Part shown: positions 43,547 through 54,470 of the stretch, piece by piece
Numbering within the stretch: the stretch's first letter is position 1
How the letters are laid out: every line of letters begins with the position of its first letter
Assembly: GCF_900107585.1 (NCBI RefSeq)
Contig: NZ_FNQM01000009.1
Span: forward strand, 62,001-126,000
Direction of reading: 5' to 3'
From: Rubrimonas cliftonensis
GTDB lineage: Bacteria > Pseudomonadota > Alphaproteobacteria > Rhodobacterales > Rhodobacteraceae
Length of the DNA stretch: 64,000 nucleotides
Made by a program: the position numbers and the translations under genes
The notes under the pieces: generated by a model
The model's input: only the letters and a program-made list of their open reading frames with translations
The model's database searches: none
Told to the model about the DNA's origin: nothing

Positions 43547-44854
43547 CTAGAGCACGTACCGGGAGAGGTCGGTGGAGCGGGCGAGGTCGCTCAGCCGGCT
43601 CTCGACATAGGCGCGGTCGACCGAAACCGGCTCGCCGGCGCGGTCCGGCGCGACGAAGGACAGCTCCTCGAACACCCGCTCCAGCACCGTGTGCAACCGC
43701 CGCGCGCCGATGTTCTCCACCGAGGCGTTGACCTCCGCCGCGATGGCGGCCAGCGCCGCCACCCCGTCCTCGGTGAAGCTCACCGTCACGCCCTCGGTCT
43801 GGAGCAGCGCCGAATACTGCTTGGTCAGCGCGTTGTCGGGCTCGCTGAGGATGGCGATGAAATCCGCCTCCGTCAGCGGTTTCAGCTCCACGCGGATCGG
43901 CAGCCGGCCCTGAAGCTCCGGCAGCAGGTCCGAAGGCTTCGAGACGTGGAAGGCGCCCGAGGCGATGAACAGGATGTGGTCGGTGCGCACCGGCCCGTGC
44001 TTGGTGGCGACGGTGGTGCCCTCGATCAGCGGCAGCAGGTCGCGCTGCACGCCCTCGCGGCTGACGTCGGCGCCGCGCGCGCCCTCGCGCGCGCACACCT
44101 TGTCGATCTCGTCGAGGAAAACGATCCCGTCCGCCTCCACGCTCGCCACCGCGTCGCGGGTGATCTGCTCCTGGTCCACCAGCTTGTCGGCCTCCTCGGC
44201 GACCAGCACCGGGTAGCTTTCGACCACCTTCATCTTGCGCCGCTTCGTGCGCCCGGAGAACGCCTTGCCGAACAGGTCGCCGATGTTGACCATGCCCATG
44301 CCCGCCTGCTGGCCCGGCAGGTCGAGCATCCCCCCCAGCGGGTTGGTCGCGTCGGCGACCTCGATCTCCACCTCCTTGTCGTCGAGCAGCCCGTCGCGGA
44401 GCTTGCGGCGAAAACTGTCCCTGGTCGCCTGCGAGGCGTTCTGCCCGACGATGGCGGCCAGCACCCGCTCCTCCGCCGCCGCATGGGCCTGCGCCTGCAC
44501 CGAGGCGCGGCCCTTCTCGCGCTGCATGACGATGGCGGCCTCGACGAGATCGCGCACGATCTGGTCCACGTCGCGGCCGACATAGCCGACCTCGGTGAAC
44601 TTGGTCGCCTCGACCTTCACGAAGGGCGCGTCGGCGAGCTTGGCGAGGCGGCGGCTGATCTCGGTCTTGCCGACGCCTGTCGGGCCGATCATCAGGATGT
44701 TCTTGGGAAACACCTCGTTGCGGATGTCGTCGGGCAGCCGCCGCCGCCGCCAGCGCGTGCGCAGCGCCACCGCGACGGCCCGCTTGGCGTCCGCCTGGCC
44801 GATGATGAAGCGGTCGAGTTCGGAGACGATCTCGCGCGGGGTGAGGTCGGTCAT
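43547..44854 (-). CDS. hslU: ATP-dependent protease ATPase subunit HslU
   Basis: A 435-residue AAA+ unfoldase. The N-terminus is [20 protein letters not shown], with Walker [11 protein letters not shown] at about residues 57-66, the pore region [20 protein letters not shown], Walker [12 protein letters not shown] and the C-terminal [19 protein letters not shown] ending in SRYVL, the tail that inserts into HslV. The I-domain with [20 protein letters not shown] lies in between. It overlaps the membrane-protein gene by 4 bp; hslV is two genes upstream. Confidence 0.96.
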   Translation of the reverse strand: MTDLTPREIVSELDRFIIGQADAKRAVAVALRTRWRRRRLPDDIRNEVFPKNILMIGPTGVGKTEISRRLAKLADAPFVKVEATKFTEVGYVGRDVDQIVRDLVEAAIVMQREKGRASVQAQAHAAAEERVLAAIVGQNASQATRDSFRRKLRDGLLDDKEVEIEVADATNPLGGMLDLPGQQAGMGMVNIGDLFGKAFSGRTKRRKMKVVESYPVLVAEEADKLVDQEQITRDAVASVEADGIVFLDEIDKVCAREGARGADVSREGVQRDLLPLIEGTTVATKHGPVRTDHILFIASGAFHVSKPSDLLPELQGRLPIRVELKPLTEADFIAILSEPDNALTKQYSALLQTEGVTVSFTEDGVAALAAIAAEVNASVENIGARRLHTVLERVFEELSFVAPDRAGEPVSVDRAYVESRLSDLARSTDLSRYVL

Positions 44855-46080
44855 CGGGTCTCCCCAGTCCTGTCAGTGCGTCGGTCGTCCAGCCCGCCCG
44901 CCCAGGGCGGCAGCCGGTCCTTTCCCGGAAAATCCGGCAGCATGTCCATCAGGCCCGCGCGCAGCCGCGCCCAGCCCGAGCCGATGGCGACGATGAAGCC
45001 GCCGAGCGCGACCAGCGCCGCGGCCTGCGGCAGCGGGCCGACGCCGTCGCCCACCGTCGCCCGCGCCAGCACCCACAGCCACGCGAGCGAGGCGGTGAGG
45101 AACGAGCGCCGGTCGATCACCAGCGCCACGACCGTCATCGCGAGCACCGCCAGCCCCAGCCCCGCCTGCCCCCACGGCGCGCCGAGCCCGACGACGCTCA
45201 CCGCCAGCGTGTTCACGATCGCAGCAGCCGCCACCAGATGCAGCCAGAAGGCGCAGAGGTTCAGCCGCGTCACCCGGTGCGGGTCGGCCGTGTCGAAGGC
45301 CATCGCGGCGGCGAAGACGGCCAGGCCGTAGCCGAGCGTCGCCAGCCCGGCGGCCCCGGCGCCGAGGTCGAAGAGGTCCGCCAGCCGCACGCCCCCCTGC
45401 GACAGCCGCATCGGGTCGAACATGCCGGCGAGCGTCATCACCGCGCCGAAACCCGCGACCGCCATCAGGAACAGCGCGAAGGGCAGGCGGAAGCGCAGGT
45501 GGAACAGTCCCGCGCCGAGAACGCCCCCCGCACAGCCGGCGCCGAAGACGATCCGCGCCGCGCTCCCGTCCTCGAACATCCGCCCCAGCTCGCCCGGCGG
45601 CGTGGCCTCGAACATCCAGTTCAGCGCCGCCGTCCCCGCAACGCCCGCCGCCGGCGCCGCGACGCCGAACGCGAGCAGCAGGCTGGGCAGCGCCATCCGA
45701 CGGCGACGGGTGAGGTATTCCGCCGCGATCCACGCCGCGGAGATGGCCGCGAGCTGGGGCGCGGTCTCCCCCACGCCCGAGGCCAGCGCCCACAGCCACA
45801 CGCCCGCGCCGAGCAGCGCCACGCCGAGCGCGACGAACACCTCGCCCATGCCGCGGAACAGCTCGAACGGCTCCTCGTCGGGGCCGATCGCCGCGCGCCG
45901 GCCCGAGCGCGCCTCCGCCAGCGCCGCCAGCCGGCTCGCCTGCCGCTCGTCGAGCACGCCGGCCGCCACCGCGGCGCGCAGGTCGGCTGCCGCAACTGCG
46001 GCGTGAGCGCGCCCCGCCGCGTCCGCGCCCGTAGCCGCCGCGCCCGCGGCGCTAAATCCCTCCGCGGCGCCGCCGGCCAT
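44851..46080 (-). CDS. Polytopic membrane protein between hslV and hslU
   Basis: A 409-residue protein. An Ala-rich N-terminal tail (1-35) precedes a small helical segment, [20 protein letters not shown], of the type found at the N-terminus of DUF2157-like proteins. About 10-11 hydrophobic segments follow from residue 75 to 385, ending in a charged tail. I do not recognise a named family with confidence. It overlaps hslU by 4 bp and hslV by the TGATG arrangement, so it is translated within the hslVU operon. No role in the protease is known to me; the context could be accidental or could reflect a membrane-stress link. Confidence 0.75.
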   Translation of the reverse strand: MAGGAAEGFSAAGAAATGADAAGRAHAAVAAADLRAAVAAGVLDERQASRLAALAEARSGRRAAIGPDEEPFELFRGMGEVFVALGVALLGAGVWLWALASGVGETAPQLAAISAAWIAAEYLTRRRRMALPSLLLAFGVAAPAAGVAGTAALNWMFEATPPGELGRMFEDGSAARIVFGAGCAGGVLGAGLFHLRFRLPFALFLMAVAGFGAVMTLAGMFDPMRLSQGGVRLADLFDLGAGAAGLATLGYGLAVFAAAMAFDTADPHRVTRLNLCAFWLHLVAAAAIVNTLAVSVVGLGAPWGQAGLGLAVLAMTVVALVIDRRSFLTASLAWLWVLARATVGDGVGPLPQAAALVALGGFIVAIGSGWARLRAGLMDMLPDFPGKDRLPPWAGGLDDRRTDRTGETR

Positions 46081-46661
46081 CAGCCGCCGCTCTCGGCCGG
46101 GGCGATGCTCTCCACCGTCAGCGAGCCGTTGGTGTAGACGCAGATCGAGGCGGCGATCTCCATCGCCCGGCGCGCGATGGCCTCGGCGTCCATCTCGCCG
46201 TCATAAAGCGCCAGCGCCGCCGCCAGCGCGTAGCTGCCGCCCGAGCCGATGGCCGCCACGCCGCCGTCGGGCTCCAGCACGTCGCCGGAGCCGGTGATCA
46301 CCAGCAGGTCGGTCCCGTCGCTCACGATCAGCATGGCCTCGAGGTTGCGCAGATACTTGTCGGTGCGCCAGTCCTTCGCCAGCTCGACAGCGGCGCGGCG
46401 CAGCTGGCCCGGCGCGGCCTCCAGCTTCTTCTCCAGCCGCTCGAACAGGGTGAAGGCGTCGGCGGTCGAGCCGGCGAAGCCCGCCACCACGTCCCGCCCG
46501 CCGGGGCTGAGCCGCCGCACCTTGCGCGCCGTCGCCTTGATCACGGTCTGGCCCAGGCTCACCTGGCCGTCGCCCGCCACCACCACGCGCCCGCCCTTGG
46601 CGACGCCGATGATCGTCGTGCCATGCCAGCCCGCCGCGCCGCCGTCTCTCTCGCCCTGCAT
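46080..46661 (-). CDS. hslV: ATP-dependent protease peptidase subunit HslV
   Basis: A 193-residue threonine peptidase. The N-terminal extension [14 protein letters not shown] precedes the catalytic Thr15 ([10 protein letters not shown]), a form usual in alphaproteobacteria; the mature enzyme begins at TT. Further marks are [20 protein letters not shown] with the catalytic lysine, [20 protein letters not shown] and [16 protein letters not shown]. It forms the double-ring protease chamber capped by HslU. GGAGGG precedes the ATG. It heads the operon with the membrane protein and hslU. Confidence 0.96.
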   Translation of the reverse strand: MQGERDGGAAGWHGTTIIGVAKGGRVVVAGDGQVSLGQTVIKATARKVRRLSPGGRDVVAGFAGSTADAFTLFERLEKKLEAAPGQLRRAAVELAKDWRTDKYLRNLEAMLIVSDGTDLLVITGSGDVLEPDGGVAAIGSGGSYALAAALALYDGEMDAEAIARRAMEIAASICVYTNGSLTVESIAPAESGG

Positions 46662-46896
46662 GGTCCCTCCGTCGCAGCCCGGTCCGCCGCCTCAGCCTGC
46701 GCCCCAGCTTGCGCCCTGGGCCGCCTTCGCGGCGCGCCGCGTCCTTCGCGGGCCGCACATAAGGCCGGCGCGCGCCGCGCGCCATCCCCCGCCGCCGCGG
46801 CCGCCCGCGCCCGAACCGGCGACGAGGGCGAATGATGCGTTGCCGCGATGGCGCGACCGCGTGTAAAGTCTGCGCGCCAAGCGTCTGGGGATCGTC

Positions 46897-47298
46897 ATGA
46901 AACTCGCTGCCACCGCCGCCGTCGCGGCCCTGCTTCTCGCCGGCTGCGCCTCCGAGCCGGCCGATCCGTGGATCGCCTACGCCTCGACCGCGGCCGACGC
47001 GCAGGCCGGCGCAAGCGCCGAGATCGCCGCGCATTACAGCCTCGGGGAGGAGTGCGCCGTCTCCGCGCCGGTCCTCGAGATCGTCGAGCCCGGCGCGCTC
47101 GGCGTCGCGAGCCTCGGCTCGGTCGCGCGCACCTTCAGCGCCCCCGACGCGCCCTGCGACGGGACCGAGGCGCAGGCCTCGGCGGTGTTCTACGACGCCG
47201 CCGCCGGCGTCTCGGGCGTCGACACGGTCGTCTATCGCGAGCTGACCGGCGGAGCGCGGCCGGACGTGGTGCACACCGTCTCGGTGCGCGTGCGCTGA
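46897..47298 (+). CDS. Small lipoprotein of unknown function
   Basis: A 133-residue predicted lipoprotein. The signal is MKLAATAAVAALLLAGCASE with lipobox LAGC, so it would be acylated at Cys19. The mature part has two more cysteines (about 46 and 79), possibly one disulfide, and no domain I recognise. It is divergent from hslV with a 235-bp gap and stands alone. Codon use is like its neighbours, supporting a real gene. Confidence 0.72.
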   Translation: MKLAATAAVAALLLAGCASEPADPWIAYASTAADAQAGASAEIAAHYSLGEECAVSAPVLEIVEPGALGVASLGSVARTFSAPDAPCDGTEAQASAVFYDAAAGVSGVDTVVYRELTGGARPDVVHTVSVRVR

Positions 47299-47385
47299 GC
47301 GGCCGTCGCGGCGTGGGCGGGGCGGGCGCTTGACCCGTCCGCTGACCTCGGCGACCCTTTTCCAACCCTGACCGGAGCGCCCGCA

Positions 47386-47622
47386 GTGCAGTGCTTCTTC
47401 GTCCACATCACCTGCAGGCTGGGCCGCACCTACGAGGTCGCCGCCAAGCTCGCCGACCGCGAGATCGCGTCCGAGATCCACTCCATCTCCGGCGAGTACG
47501 ACCTGCTGGCGAAGTTCTACCTCGCGCCGGGAGAGGACGTCGGCCGCTTCATCGCCGAGAACCTCCACGACGTCGACGGCGTGGAGCGCACCGTGACGAC
47601 GATCACCTTCAAGGCGTTCTGA
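47386..47622 (+). CDS. Stand-alone Lrp/AsnC ligand-binding (RAM) domain protein
   Basis: A 78-residue protein equal to the effector-binding domain of Lrp/AsnC regulators without the DNA-binding part: FFVHITCRLGRTYEVAAKLA, SEIHSISGEYDLLAKFYLAP and VDGVERTVTTITFKAF. Such single-domain proteins are known and bind amino acids or modulate full-length Lrp proteins. The GTG at 47386 has GGAG 9 bp upstream. A lone gene; the regulator it may partner is not in the window. Confidence 0.82.
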   Translation: MQCFFVHITCRLGRTYEVAAKLADREIASEIHSISGEYDLLAKFYLAPGEDVGRFIAENLHDVDGVERTVTTITFKAF

Positions 47623-47661
47623 GGGGCGGGTTGGCGCACGAAGCGGCCTTTGGCCTGCGGC

Positions 47662-47950
47662 GCCCCCTGGGCGATGAGGGCCGCGCCCTCCCTTGGGGGA
47701 GGGAGGGCGCGGCGCGTGCTGGTCGCACGGGCCAAGGGGCGAGCGATGCGCCGTCAGGCCGACGACCGCCTCCCGCGCACAACGGATGCTGATGCGCCAA
47801 ACCTTGCTCCAACCTAGGCCCGTGCGGCCAGCACTGGCCGCGCCCTCCTGCCGGGGCTCCGGCCGTTCGCCGCTGAAATCCCTCCACTGGAGGGATTTCC
47901 GGGCGCGGCTCACCCCCCAGCGAAGGCGCGGCCCTCATCGCTCAGGGGGC
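47662..47950. repeat. 289-bp nested inverted-repeat (MITE-like) element
   Basis: Two sets of arms are nested around a centre near 47775. Outer arms of 26 bp (47662-47687 and 47925-47950) pair at 25 of 26 positions. Inner arms of 32 bp (47702-47733 and 47817-47848) pair at 29 of 32. Inside the right half is a perfect 11-bp hairpin GAAATCCCTCC-ACT-GGAGGGATTTC (47875-47899). No transposase is encoded. It resembles a miniature inverted-repeat or palindromic intergenic element. No target-site duplication was found by eye. Confidence 0.75.
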
Positions 47951-48193
47951 CCCGCCGTCGCGCTTCGGCGCTCTCGCGGACTGTCGCCGCAACCGCCCCC
48001 ACCCCCTCTGATGCGGGCGAAAACGGGGAAACTGCGAAAGGGGAGTCCTCAGCCCGGAACTCCGGCGACGCCATGAAACTCGGCCGATTTCCAGAGCGCC
48101 GTCCTCAGCGGCCTGACGACGCTCGCGAAGGCCGAGCACAGCTTGACCGCAGCGGGGCGGCGCGAGCTTGCTCCTCCTGTCCCCGCGCAGTCC
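47951..48193. other. Gap after the repeat element
   Basis: No complete gene. A short plus-strand frame near 48080-48160 (FQSAVLSGLTTLAKAEHSLT) reads like coding sequence but has no start or recognisable family. It may be the tail of a lost gene. Confidence 0.3.
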
Positions 48194-49813
<1,620 letters not shown>

Positions 49814-49928
49814 GGGCGGGGGTATAGGCGCGCCGCGGCCCGTTGAAAAGCGCCTGCAGGGCGCCCCGGAGGTGGACGGCGCCGCCGCCGGCGCTACACC
49901 CCTGCGCGACCGAAACCCGGGAGCGTCC

Positions 49929-50507
49929 ATGAGACTGCCGATCATCGCCGGCCTGCTGATCGCGACGCTCGCCACCTGTGCGGCGCGGGCCATGACCGCG
50001 GAGGAGAGAGCCGTCCTCGCGCGTCTGGGCGAGCCGGGCGTCCACGCGGTCATGCGCCACGCGCTCGCTCCCGGCTACTCAGATCCGGCCGACTTTCGGC
50101 TCGACGACTGCGCCACCCAGCGCAATCTCGACGCGGCGGGCAGGGCGCAGGCGCAGGCGGCCGGCGACATGCTGCGCGCGGCCGGGGCGCGGATCGACCG
50201 TGTGCTGAGTTCGCAGTGGTGCCGCTGTCTTGAGACCGCCCGCCTCATGGCCCTTGGCGCCGTCGAGGAGGCGCCCCCTCTCAACTCGTTCTTCGAGGCG
50301 CGCAGCCGCCGCGCGGCGCAGACCGAGGCGACACGGGCGCTGGTCGCGGGGCTTCCCGAGGGGGCGACGGCCCTGCTCGTGACGCATCAGGTCAACGTCG
50401 CGGCGCTGGTCGGCGGCGGCGTCCGTTCCGGCGAGATCGTGGTGTTCCGCCTTGGCGTGGACGGCGAGGCGGAGGTTCTGGGCCGCGTGACGCCGCCCGC
50501 CGGCTGA
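49929..50507 (+). CDS. Exported histidine phosphatase family protein
   Basis: A 192-residue protein with a signal peptide (about 1-20, ...CAARAMTAEE) and a phosphoglycerate-mutase-like domain. The catalytic motif is VMRHALAPG (RHA in place of RHG), followed by LDDCATQRNLDAAGRAQAQA, SSQWCRCLETARLM with the conserved Arg, and VTHQVNVAAL with the second His. This variant group occurs widely in proteobacteria as periplasmic phosphatases of unknown substrate. GGGAG lies 5 bp before the ATG. Its 5' end is about 115 bp from prfC. Confidence 0.83.
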   Translation: MRLPIIAGLLIATLATCAARAMTAEERAVLARLGEPGVHAVMRHALAPGYSDPADFRLDDCATQRNLDAAGRAQAQAAGDMLRAAGARIDRVLSSQWCRCLETARLMALGAVEEAPPLNSFFEARSRRAAQTEATRALVAGLPEGATALLVTHQVNVAALVGGGVRSGEIVVFRLGVDGEAEVLGRVTPPAG

Positions 50508-50646
50508 CCGGCGCGGCCGCATCGCTCCCGCATCGCGCCGCTTCGCCGAGCCCTGCCCCGGGCCGCCGGGGCGGGCTCGTCCGGCGTTTGTCTGGACGCG
50601 CCTCGGCTTGCGCCGCAAACTGCCGCTTCCTCCGCACGGAGAGCTC

Positions 50647-51264
50647 ATGGATCAGAAATCGGGATTCTTCCCCCGCGACGACGACGCCGAGCAGGAGCGC
50701 CGCCTGCGCGAGACGCGGGTCGGGCCGAAGCTCCGCCGTCGCCGCCGCCAGCTCGACCTGACGCTCAGCCAGGTCGCCGAGCGTTCCGGGTGCTCCGAGA
50801 GCATGGTGTCGAAGATCGAGACGATGCGGGTGCACCCGTCGCTCACCCTGCTGCGCCGGCTCGCCGCCGCGCTCGATCTCAACGTCGCGCTGCTTTTCGA
50901 CGACGCGCCGGCGCATGGCGTGGTGCAGCGCAGCGGCGCGCGCCCGCAACTCGACGGCGACGCGCTGCGCAGCGGCGACGGCGTGATCCTGGAGCGCCTC
51001 GCGCCCTACGCCGAGGGCGTCGCGCTGCAGGCCAACATCCACATCCTGCTGCCCGGCGGCGCCTCGGACGGGCTCATCGCCCATGTCGGCGAGGAGATGG
51101 GCTATCTGCTGGAGGGCGAGATCGAGCTGGTTGTCGGCGACGAGGTGTTTCGCCTGAAACCGGGCGACTCCTTCCATTTCCGCTCCGAGCGCCCGCACGG
51201 GTATCGCAATGTCGGCGAGACGGTGGCGCGGATCCTGTGGGTCAACACGCCGCCCACCTTTTAG
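50647..51264 (+). CDS. XRE-family regulator with cupin sensor domain
   Basis: A 205-residue transcription factor. The helix-turn-helix spans about residues 25-80: LRRRRRQLDLTLSQVAERSG, SESMVSKIETMRVHPSLTLL. A cupin_2 domain follows at about 125-200: ANIHILLPGGASDG, EEMGYLLEGEIELVVGDEVF, LKPGDSFHFRSERPHGYRNV. Cupin-XRE regulators usually sense a small metabolite and control adjacent catabolic genes. It lies directly upstream of the nitrilase and HAAT importer genes on the same strand, making it the likely local regulator. GGAG precedes the ATG. Confidence 0.87.
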   Translation: MDQKSGFFPRDDDAEQERRLRETRVGPKLRRRRRQLDLTLSQVAERSGCSESMVSKIETMRVHPSLTLLRRLAAALDLNVALLFDDAPAHGVVQRSGARPQLDGDALRSGDGVILERLAPYAEGVALQANIHILLPGGASDGLIAHVGEEMGYLLEGEIELVVGDEVFRLKPGDSFHFRSERPHGYRNVGETVARILWVNTPPTF

Positions 51265-51404
51265 GCGCTCGCCCCGCTCGGCGCCCAGCAGGCGCCCGCG
51301 CCCGCGCGCGGCGCCGCGCTGCAGGCGGCTGATTTTCAAGAAACTTGACTCTGTGCGCCGCGGCGATCGTTAATCACTCCGAGACCATACGATGGGGAGT
51401 CAGG

Positions 51405-52280
51405 ATGCCGGCGTCTCCCGAAGCCGAGATCACCGTCGCGGCGATCCAGTTCGAGCCCGTGATCGGCGCGCTGGAGCGCAACATCGATGCGGGCGTCGCC
51501 CTGCTCGAACAGGCGGCGGACGCGGGCGCCCAGCTTGCGGTGCTGCCGGAACTCGCCGACAGCGGCTATGTGTTCGAGACGCGGGCGGAGGCGTTCTCGC
51601 TCGCCGCCAGCCCCGCATCCTCGCCGGCGCTCGCCGCCTGGGGCGCGGTGGCGCAGCGGCGGGGCATGCATCTCGTGACCGGCTTCGCCGAGCGCGACGG
51701 CCCGTCGCTCTACAACAGCGCCGCCGTGATCGGCCCAGACGGCCTCATCGGCGTCTATCGCAAGACCCATCTGTGGGGCGAGGAGGCGCTGTTCTTCGAG
51801 CGCGGCGACCTCGGCTTTCCGGTGTTCCGCACGCCGCTCGGGCGGATCGCGGCGCTGATCTGCTACGACGGCTGGTTTCCCGAGGCCTGGCGGCTCTGCG
51901 CCGTGCAGGGGGCCGACATCGTCTGCGTGCCGACCAACTGGGTGCCGATGCCGAGCCAGCCCGACGGCCAGCTCGCCATGAGCAACATCCTGTGCATGGC
52001 GGCGGCGCATTCCAACTCGATGTTCGTCGCCGCGGCCTGCCGCACCGGCGTCGAGCGCGGCCAGCCCTTCATCGGCCAGAGCCTGATCGTCAACAACGAG
52101 GGCTGGATCCTCGCCGGCCCGGCGGCCGAGACCGGCGACGCCGTGCTGACCGCGCGCGTGAACCTCGCCGAGGCGCGGCGCGGCCGTTCGCTCAACCAGT
52201 TCAACCAGCTCCTGCGCGACCGGCGGGAGGATCTCTACGACGCGACCCTCGGGGCTGCGGCGACGCCCGGCTGGCGCTGA
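51405..52280 (+). CDS. Carbon-nitrogen hydrolase (nitrilase superfamily)
   Basis: A 291-residue nitrilase-superfamily enzyme with the full Glu-Lys-Cys triad: Glu49 in AVLPELADSGY, Lys120 in VYRKTHLWGEE and Cys153 in ALICYDGWFPE. PTNWVPMP follows, and the C-terminus is standard. The family cleaves nitriles, amides or carbamoyl compounds; this branch resembles amidase/N-carbamoyl hydrolases rather than true nitrilases, but I cannot fix the substrate. GGGGAG lies 5 bp before the ATG at 51405. It heads the run leading into the HAAT importer and two amidases, so an imported amide or ureide is a likely substrate. Confidence 0.87.
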   Translation: MPASPEAEITVAAIQFEPVIGALERNIDAGVALLEQAADAGAQLAVLPELADSGYVFETRAEAFSLAASPASSPALAAWGAVAQRRGMHLVTGFAERDGPSLYNSAAVIGPDGLIGVYRKTHLWGEEALFFERGDLGFPVFRTPLGRIAALICYDGWFPEAWRLCAVQGADIVCVPTNWVPMPSQPDGQLAMSNILCMAAAHSNSMFVAAACRTGVERGQPFIGQSLIVNNEGWILAGPAAETGDAVLTARVNLAEARRGRSLNQFNQLLRDRREDLYDATLGAAATPGWR

Positions 52281-52316
52281 GCGCCGGCCCCCACCACCAC
52301 GGAAAGGACGCTGCGC

Positions 52317-53477
52317 ATGACCTGGAAGACCCAAGCGACCCTCGCCCTGCTCGCCGTCGCCGCGCTCGCCGGCGGCGCCTCGGCGCAGGAGACCGTCAAG
52401 ATCGGCATTCCCGTAGGCCTCAGCGGCGCCAACAGCGTCGTCGCGCCCTCGGTGGTGCAGTCCTCCGAACTCGCCGCCGAGGAAATCAACGCCGCGGGCG
52501 GCATCCTCGGCCGGCAGATCGAGCTGATCGTCGCCGACGACGGCTCGGGCGCGCAGGGCGCCCAGCGCGCCTTCGACAGTCTGGTGTTCCAGAGCGAGGT
52601 GGACGTCCTGATCTCCATGGAGACCTCGGCCGCCCGGAACGCCGGCCTGCCGATCGTGAACCGCGGCCGCACGCCCTACATCTACACCTCGTTCTACGAG
52701 GGCCGCTCCTGCAGCCCGTGGATGTACGTCAACGCCTGGGTGCCCGAGCAGCAGGTGGCCCCCATCGTCGACCACTTCATGGCGGAGTTCGAGGCCAAGA
52801 CCTTCTACCTGATCGGCTCCGACTACGCCTTCGGCCGCGGCATGCTCGAATTCACCCGCGCCTATGTCGAGGCCAATGGCGGGACCGTGCTGGGCGAGGA
52901 CTACCTGCCCATGGACGGCTCCGACTGGACCGCGATCATCTCCAACCTCCGCGCCGCGGCGCCCGACGCGCTGATCACCTCCACCGCCGGCGGCGCACCG
53001 AACGTGACGCTCACCAAGCAGCTCCGCGCCGCTGGCGTCGACATCCCCTACGGCAACCTCGCCGTTGACGAGGGCACCGCCAAGGCGATGGGCGCCGACG
53101 CGACCGGCATCTTCATCGCGGCCTCCTACCTGACCTCGATCGACAGCGCCGAGAACAAGGCGTTCCTGAGCGCGATGGAGGCTAAGTTCGGCGCCGACCT
53201 CAAGACGCCCAACGACCTTAGCGTGCCGCAGTACGAGGCGATCTACGCCTACAAGGCCGCGGCCGAGGCGGCCGGCTCCACGGACGCCGAGGCGGTCATC
53301 GACGCGCTCGACGACGTCGCCGTGACCGGGCCGCGCGGCGTGATCCAGATGAACAAGCAGCGCCACGCGCCGCTGACGATGTATCTGGGGCAGGTGCTTG
53401 CCGACGGCTCGGTTGAGGTGATCTCCACCTTCGAGAACGTCGACCCCGGCGAGCAGTGCCCGCAGTTCTCCGGCTGA
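52317..53477 (+). CDS. HAAT ABC transporter substrate-binding protein (second locus)
   Basis: A 386-residue periplasmic binding protein. The signal peptide is about 1-23 (ends GGASAQE). The domain is Peripla_BP_6/Liv-type: KIGIPVGLSGANSVVAPSVV, LAAEEINAAGGILGRQIELI, VDVLISMETSAARNAG, YLIGSDYAFGRGMLEFTRAY and a Cys near the C-terminus (GEQCPQFSG). It is closer to amide/urea-type binding proteins than to LivJ, judging by the TSFYEGRSCSPWMYV stretch. It lies 36 bp after the nitrilase gene. Three hairpin repeats separate it from the permease gene. Confidence 0.87.
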   Translation: MTWKTQATLALLAVAALAGGASAQETVKIGIPVGLSGANSVVAPSVVQSSELAAEEINAAGGILGRQIELIVADDGSGAQGAQRAFDSLVFQSEVDVLISMETSAARNAGLPIVNRGRTPYIYTSFYEGRSCSPWMYVNAWVPEQQVAPIVDHFMAEFEAKTFYLIGSDYAFGRGMLEFTRAYVEANGGTVLGEDYLPMDGSDWTAIISNLRAAAPDALITSTAGGAPNVTLTKQLRAAGVDIPYGNLAVDEGTAKAMGADATGIFIAASYLTSIDSAENKAFLSAMEAKFGADLKTPNDLSVPQYEAIYAYKAAAEAAGSTDAEAVIDALDDVAVTGPRGVIQMNKQRHAPLTMYLGQVLADGSVEVISTFENVDPGEQCPQFSG

Positions 53478-53535
53478 CCTCGCTCTGACAGGCCGCCCGG
53501 CGCGCGATTGCGCCGGGCGGACGCCGGCCCCTCCT

Positions 53536-53612
53536 GGCGCGCAGGCGCCGCCCACTCAGACCCCCAAGGCGCGCAGGCGCCGTCACTTCCGCCCCAAGGC
53601 GCGCAGGCGCCG
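53536..53612 (+). repeat. Three hairpin repeats between binding-protein and permease genes
   Basis: GGCGCGCAGGCGCCG occurs at 53536-53550, 53568-53582 and 53598-53612, spaced 30-32 bp; two copies share the longer CAAGGCGCGCAGGCGCCG. Each can fold as GGCGC-GCAG-GCGCC. The array lies only between the genes. It could protect the 3' end of the binding-protein message or reduce read-through. The role is inferred. Confidence 0.7.
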
Positions 53613-53633
53613 CCCCTCGGCCGGGACGCCCCG

Positions 53634-54470
53634 ATGACCATCCTCGCGCTCGACATCGTCACCACGGCGCTGATCCTCTTCGTCGTCGCCGCCGGGCTGA
53701 TGGTGATTCTCGGCGTCATGAAGCTGATCAACTTCGCCCATGGCGCCTTTCTCACTGTCGGCGGCTACACCGCCATGGTCGTGACCGACGCGGGCCTCTC
53801 GCCGTGGCTGGCGGCGCCGGCGGCGCTCGCCTTCGGCTTCGGCGCCGGGCTGCTGATCGAACGGGTGATCGTGCGCCCGCTCTACGACCGGCCGCTCGAC
53901 GCCATCCTCGCGACATGGGGCCTCGGCATCGTCATCACCCAGCTCATCACGCTGGGTTTCGGGCGCGAGGTGCAGTTCGCCGCGAGCCCGATGACCGGCA
54001 CGCTGCCGCTCGGCGACACCGAGTATTCCGCGTGGCGGCTGGTCGTCTCCGGCGTCGCACTGGCGGTGGGGGCGGGCCTGACGGCTCTGCTCTACCTCAC
54101 CCGCTTCGGCCTCAACGCCCGGGCCGTGATCATGAACGAGCCGCTGGCGCGCGGCCTCGGCATCGACAGCGGCCGGGTGCGCGCGACGACCTTCGGCCTC
54201 GGCGCCGGGCTCGCCTGCGCCGCCGGCGCGTTGATCACGCCGCTGCTGTCGGTGGACCCGAACATGGGTCTTCCCTGGCTGGTGAACTCCTTCATGCTGG
54301 TGCTGGTCTCGGGCGTCTCGATCCCCAGCTTGATGCTCGCCTCGCTGCTGCTGGGCGGCGCGCAGGTGCTCGTCTCCAGCTTCGTAAGCCCGATTCTCGG
54401 CGGCATGACCATCGTGGTGCTCGCCGCCGCGCTGCTGCGGATCAACCCGAAGGGCCTGAGCCTTGGTTGA
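53634..54470 (+). CDS. HAAT ABC transporter permease, LivH type (second locus)
   Basis: A 278-residue permease with about 8 membrane segments. It has LMVILGVMKLINFAHGAFLT then VGGYTA, LDAILATWGLGIVITQL, NARAVIMNEPLARGLGIDSG as the coupling loop, and LVSGVSIPSLMLASLLLGGA. The start at 53634 opens with a membrane helix; the frame is open upstream through the hairpin repeats but that is non-coding. It overlaps the fused permease-ATPase gene by 8 bp. Confidence 0.87.
   Translation: MTILALDIVTTALILFVVAAGLMVILGVMKLINFAHGAFLTVGGYTAMVVTDAGLSPWLAAPAALAFGFGAGLLIERVIVRPLYDRPLDAILATWGLGIVITQLITLGFGREVQFAASPMTGTLPLGDTEYSAWRLVVSGVALAVGAGLTALLYLTRFGLNARAVIMNEPLARGLGIDSGRVRATTFGLGAGLACAAGALITPLLSVDPNMGLPWLVNSFMLVLVSGVSIPSLMLASLLLGGAQVLVSSFVSPILGGMTIVVLAAALLRINPKGLSLG

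Noticed and set aside
43179-43550. Plus-strand 123-codon frame between the second VOC gene and hslU
   Set aside because: Compositionally biased, no ribosome-binding site of note and no family resemblance; an opposite frame is equally open.
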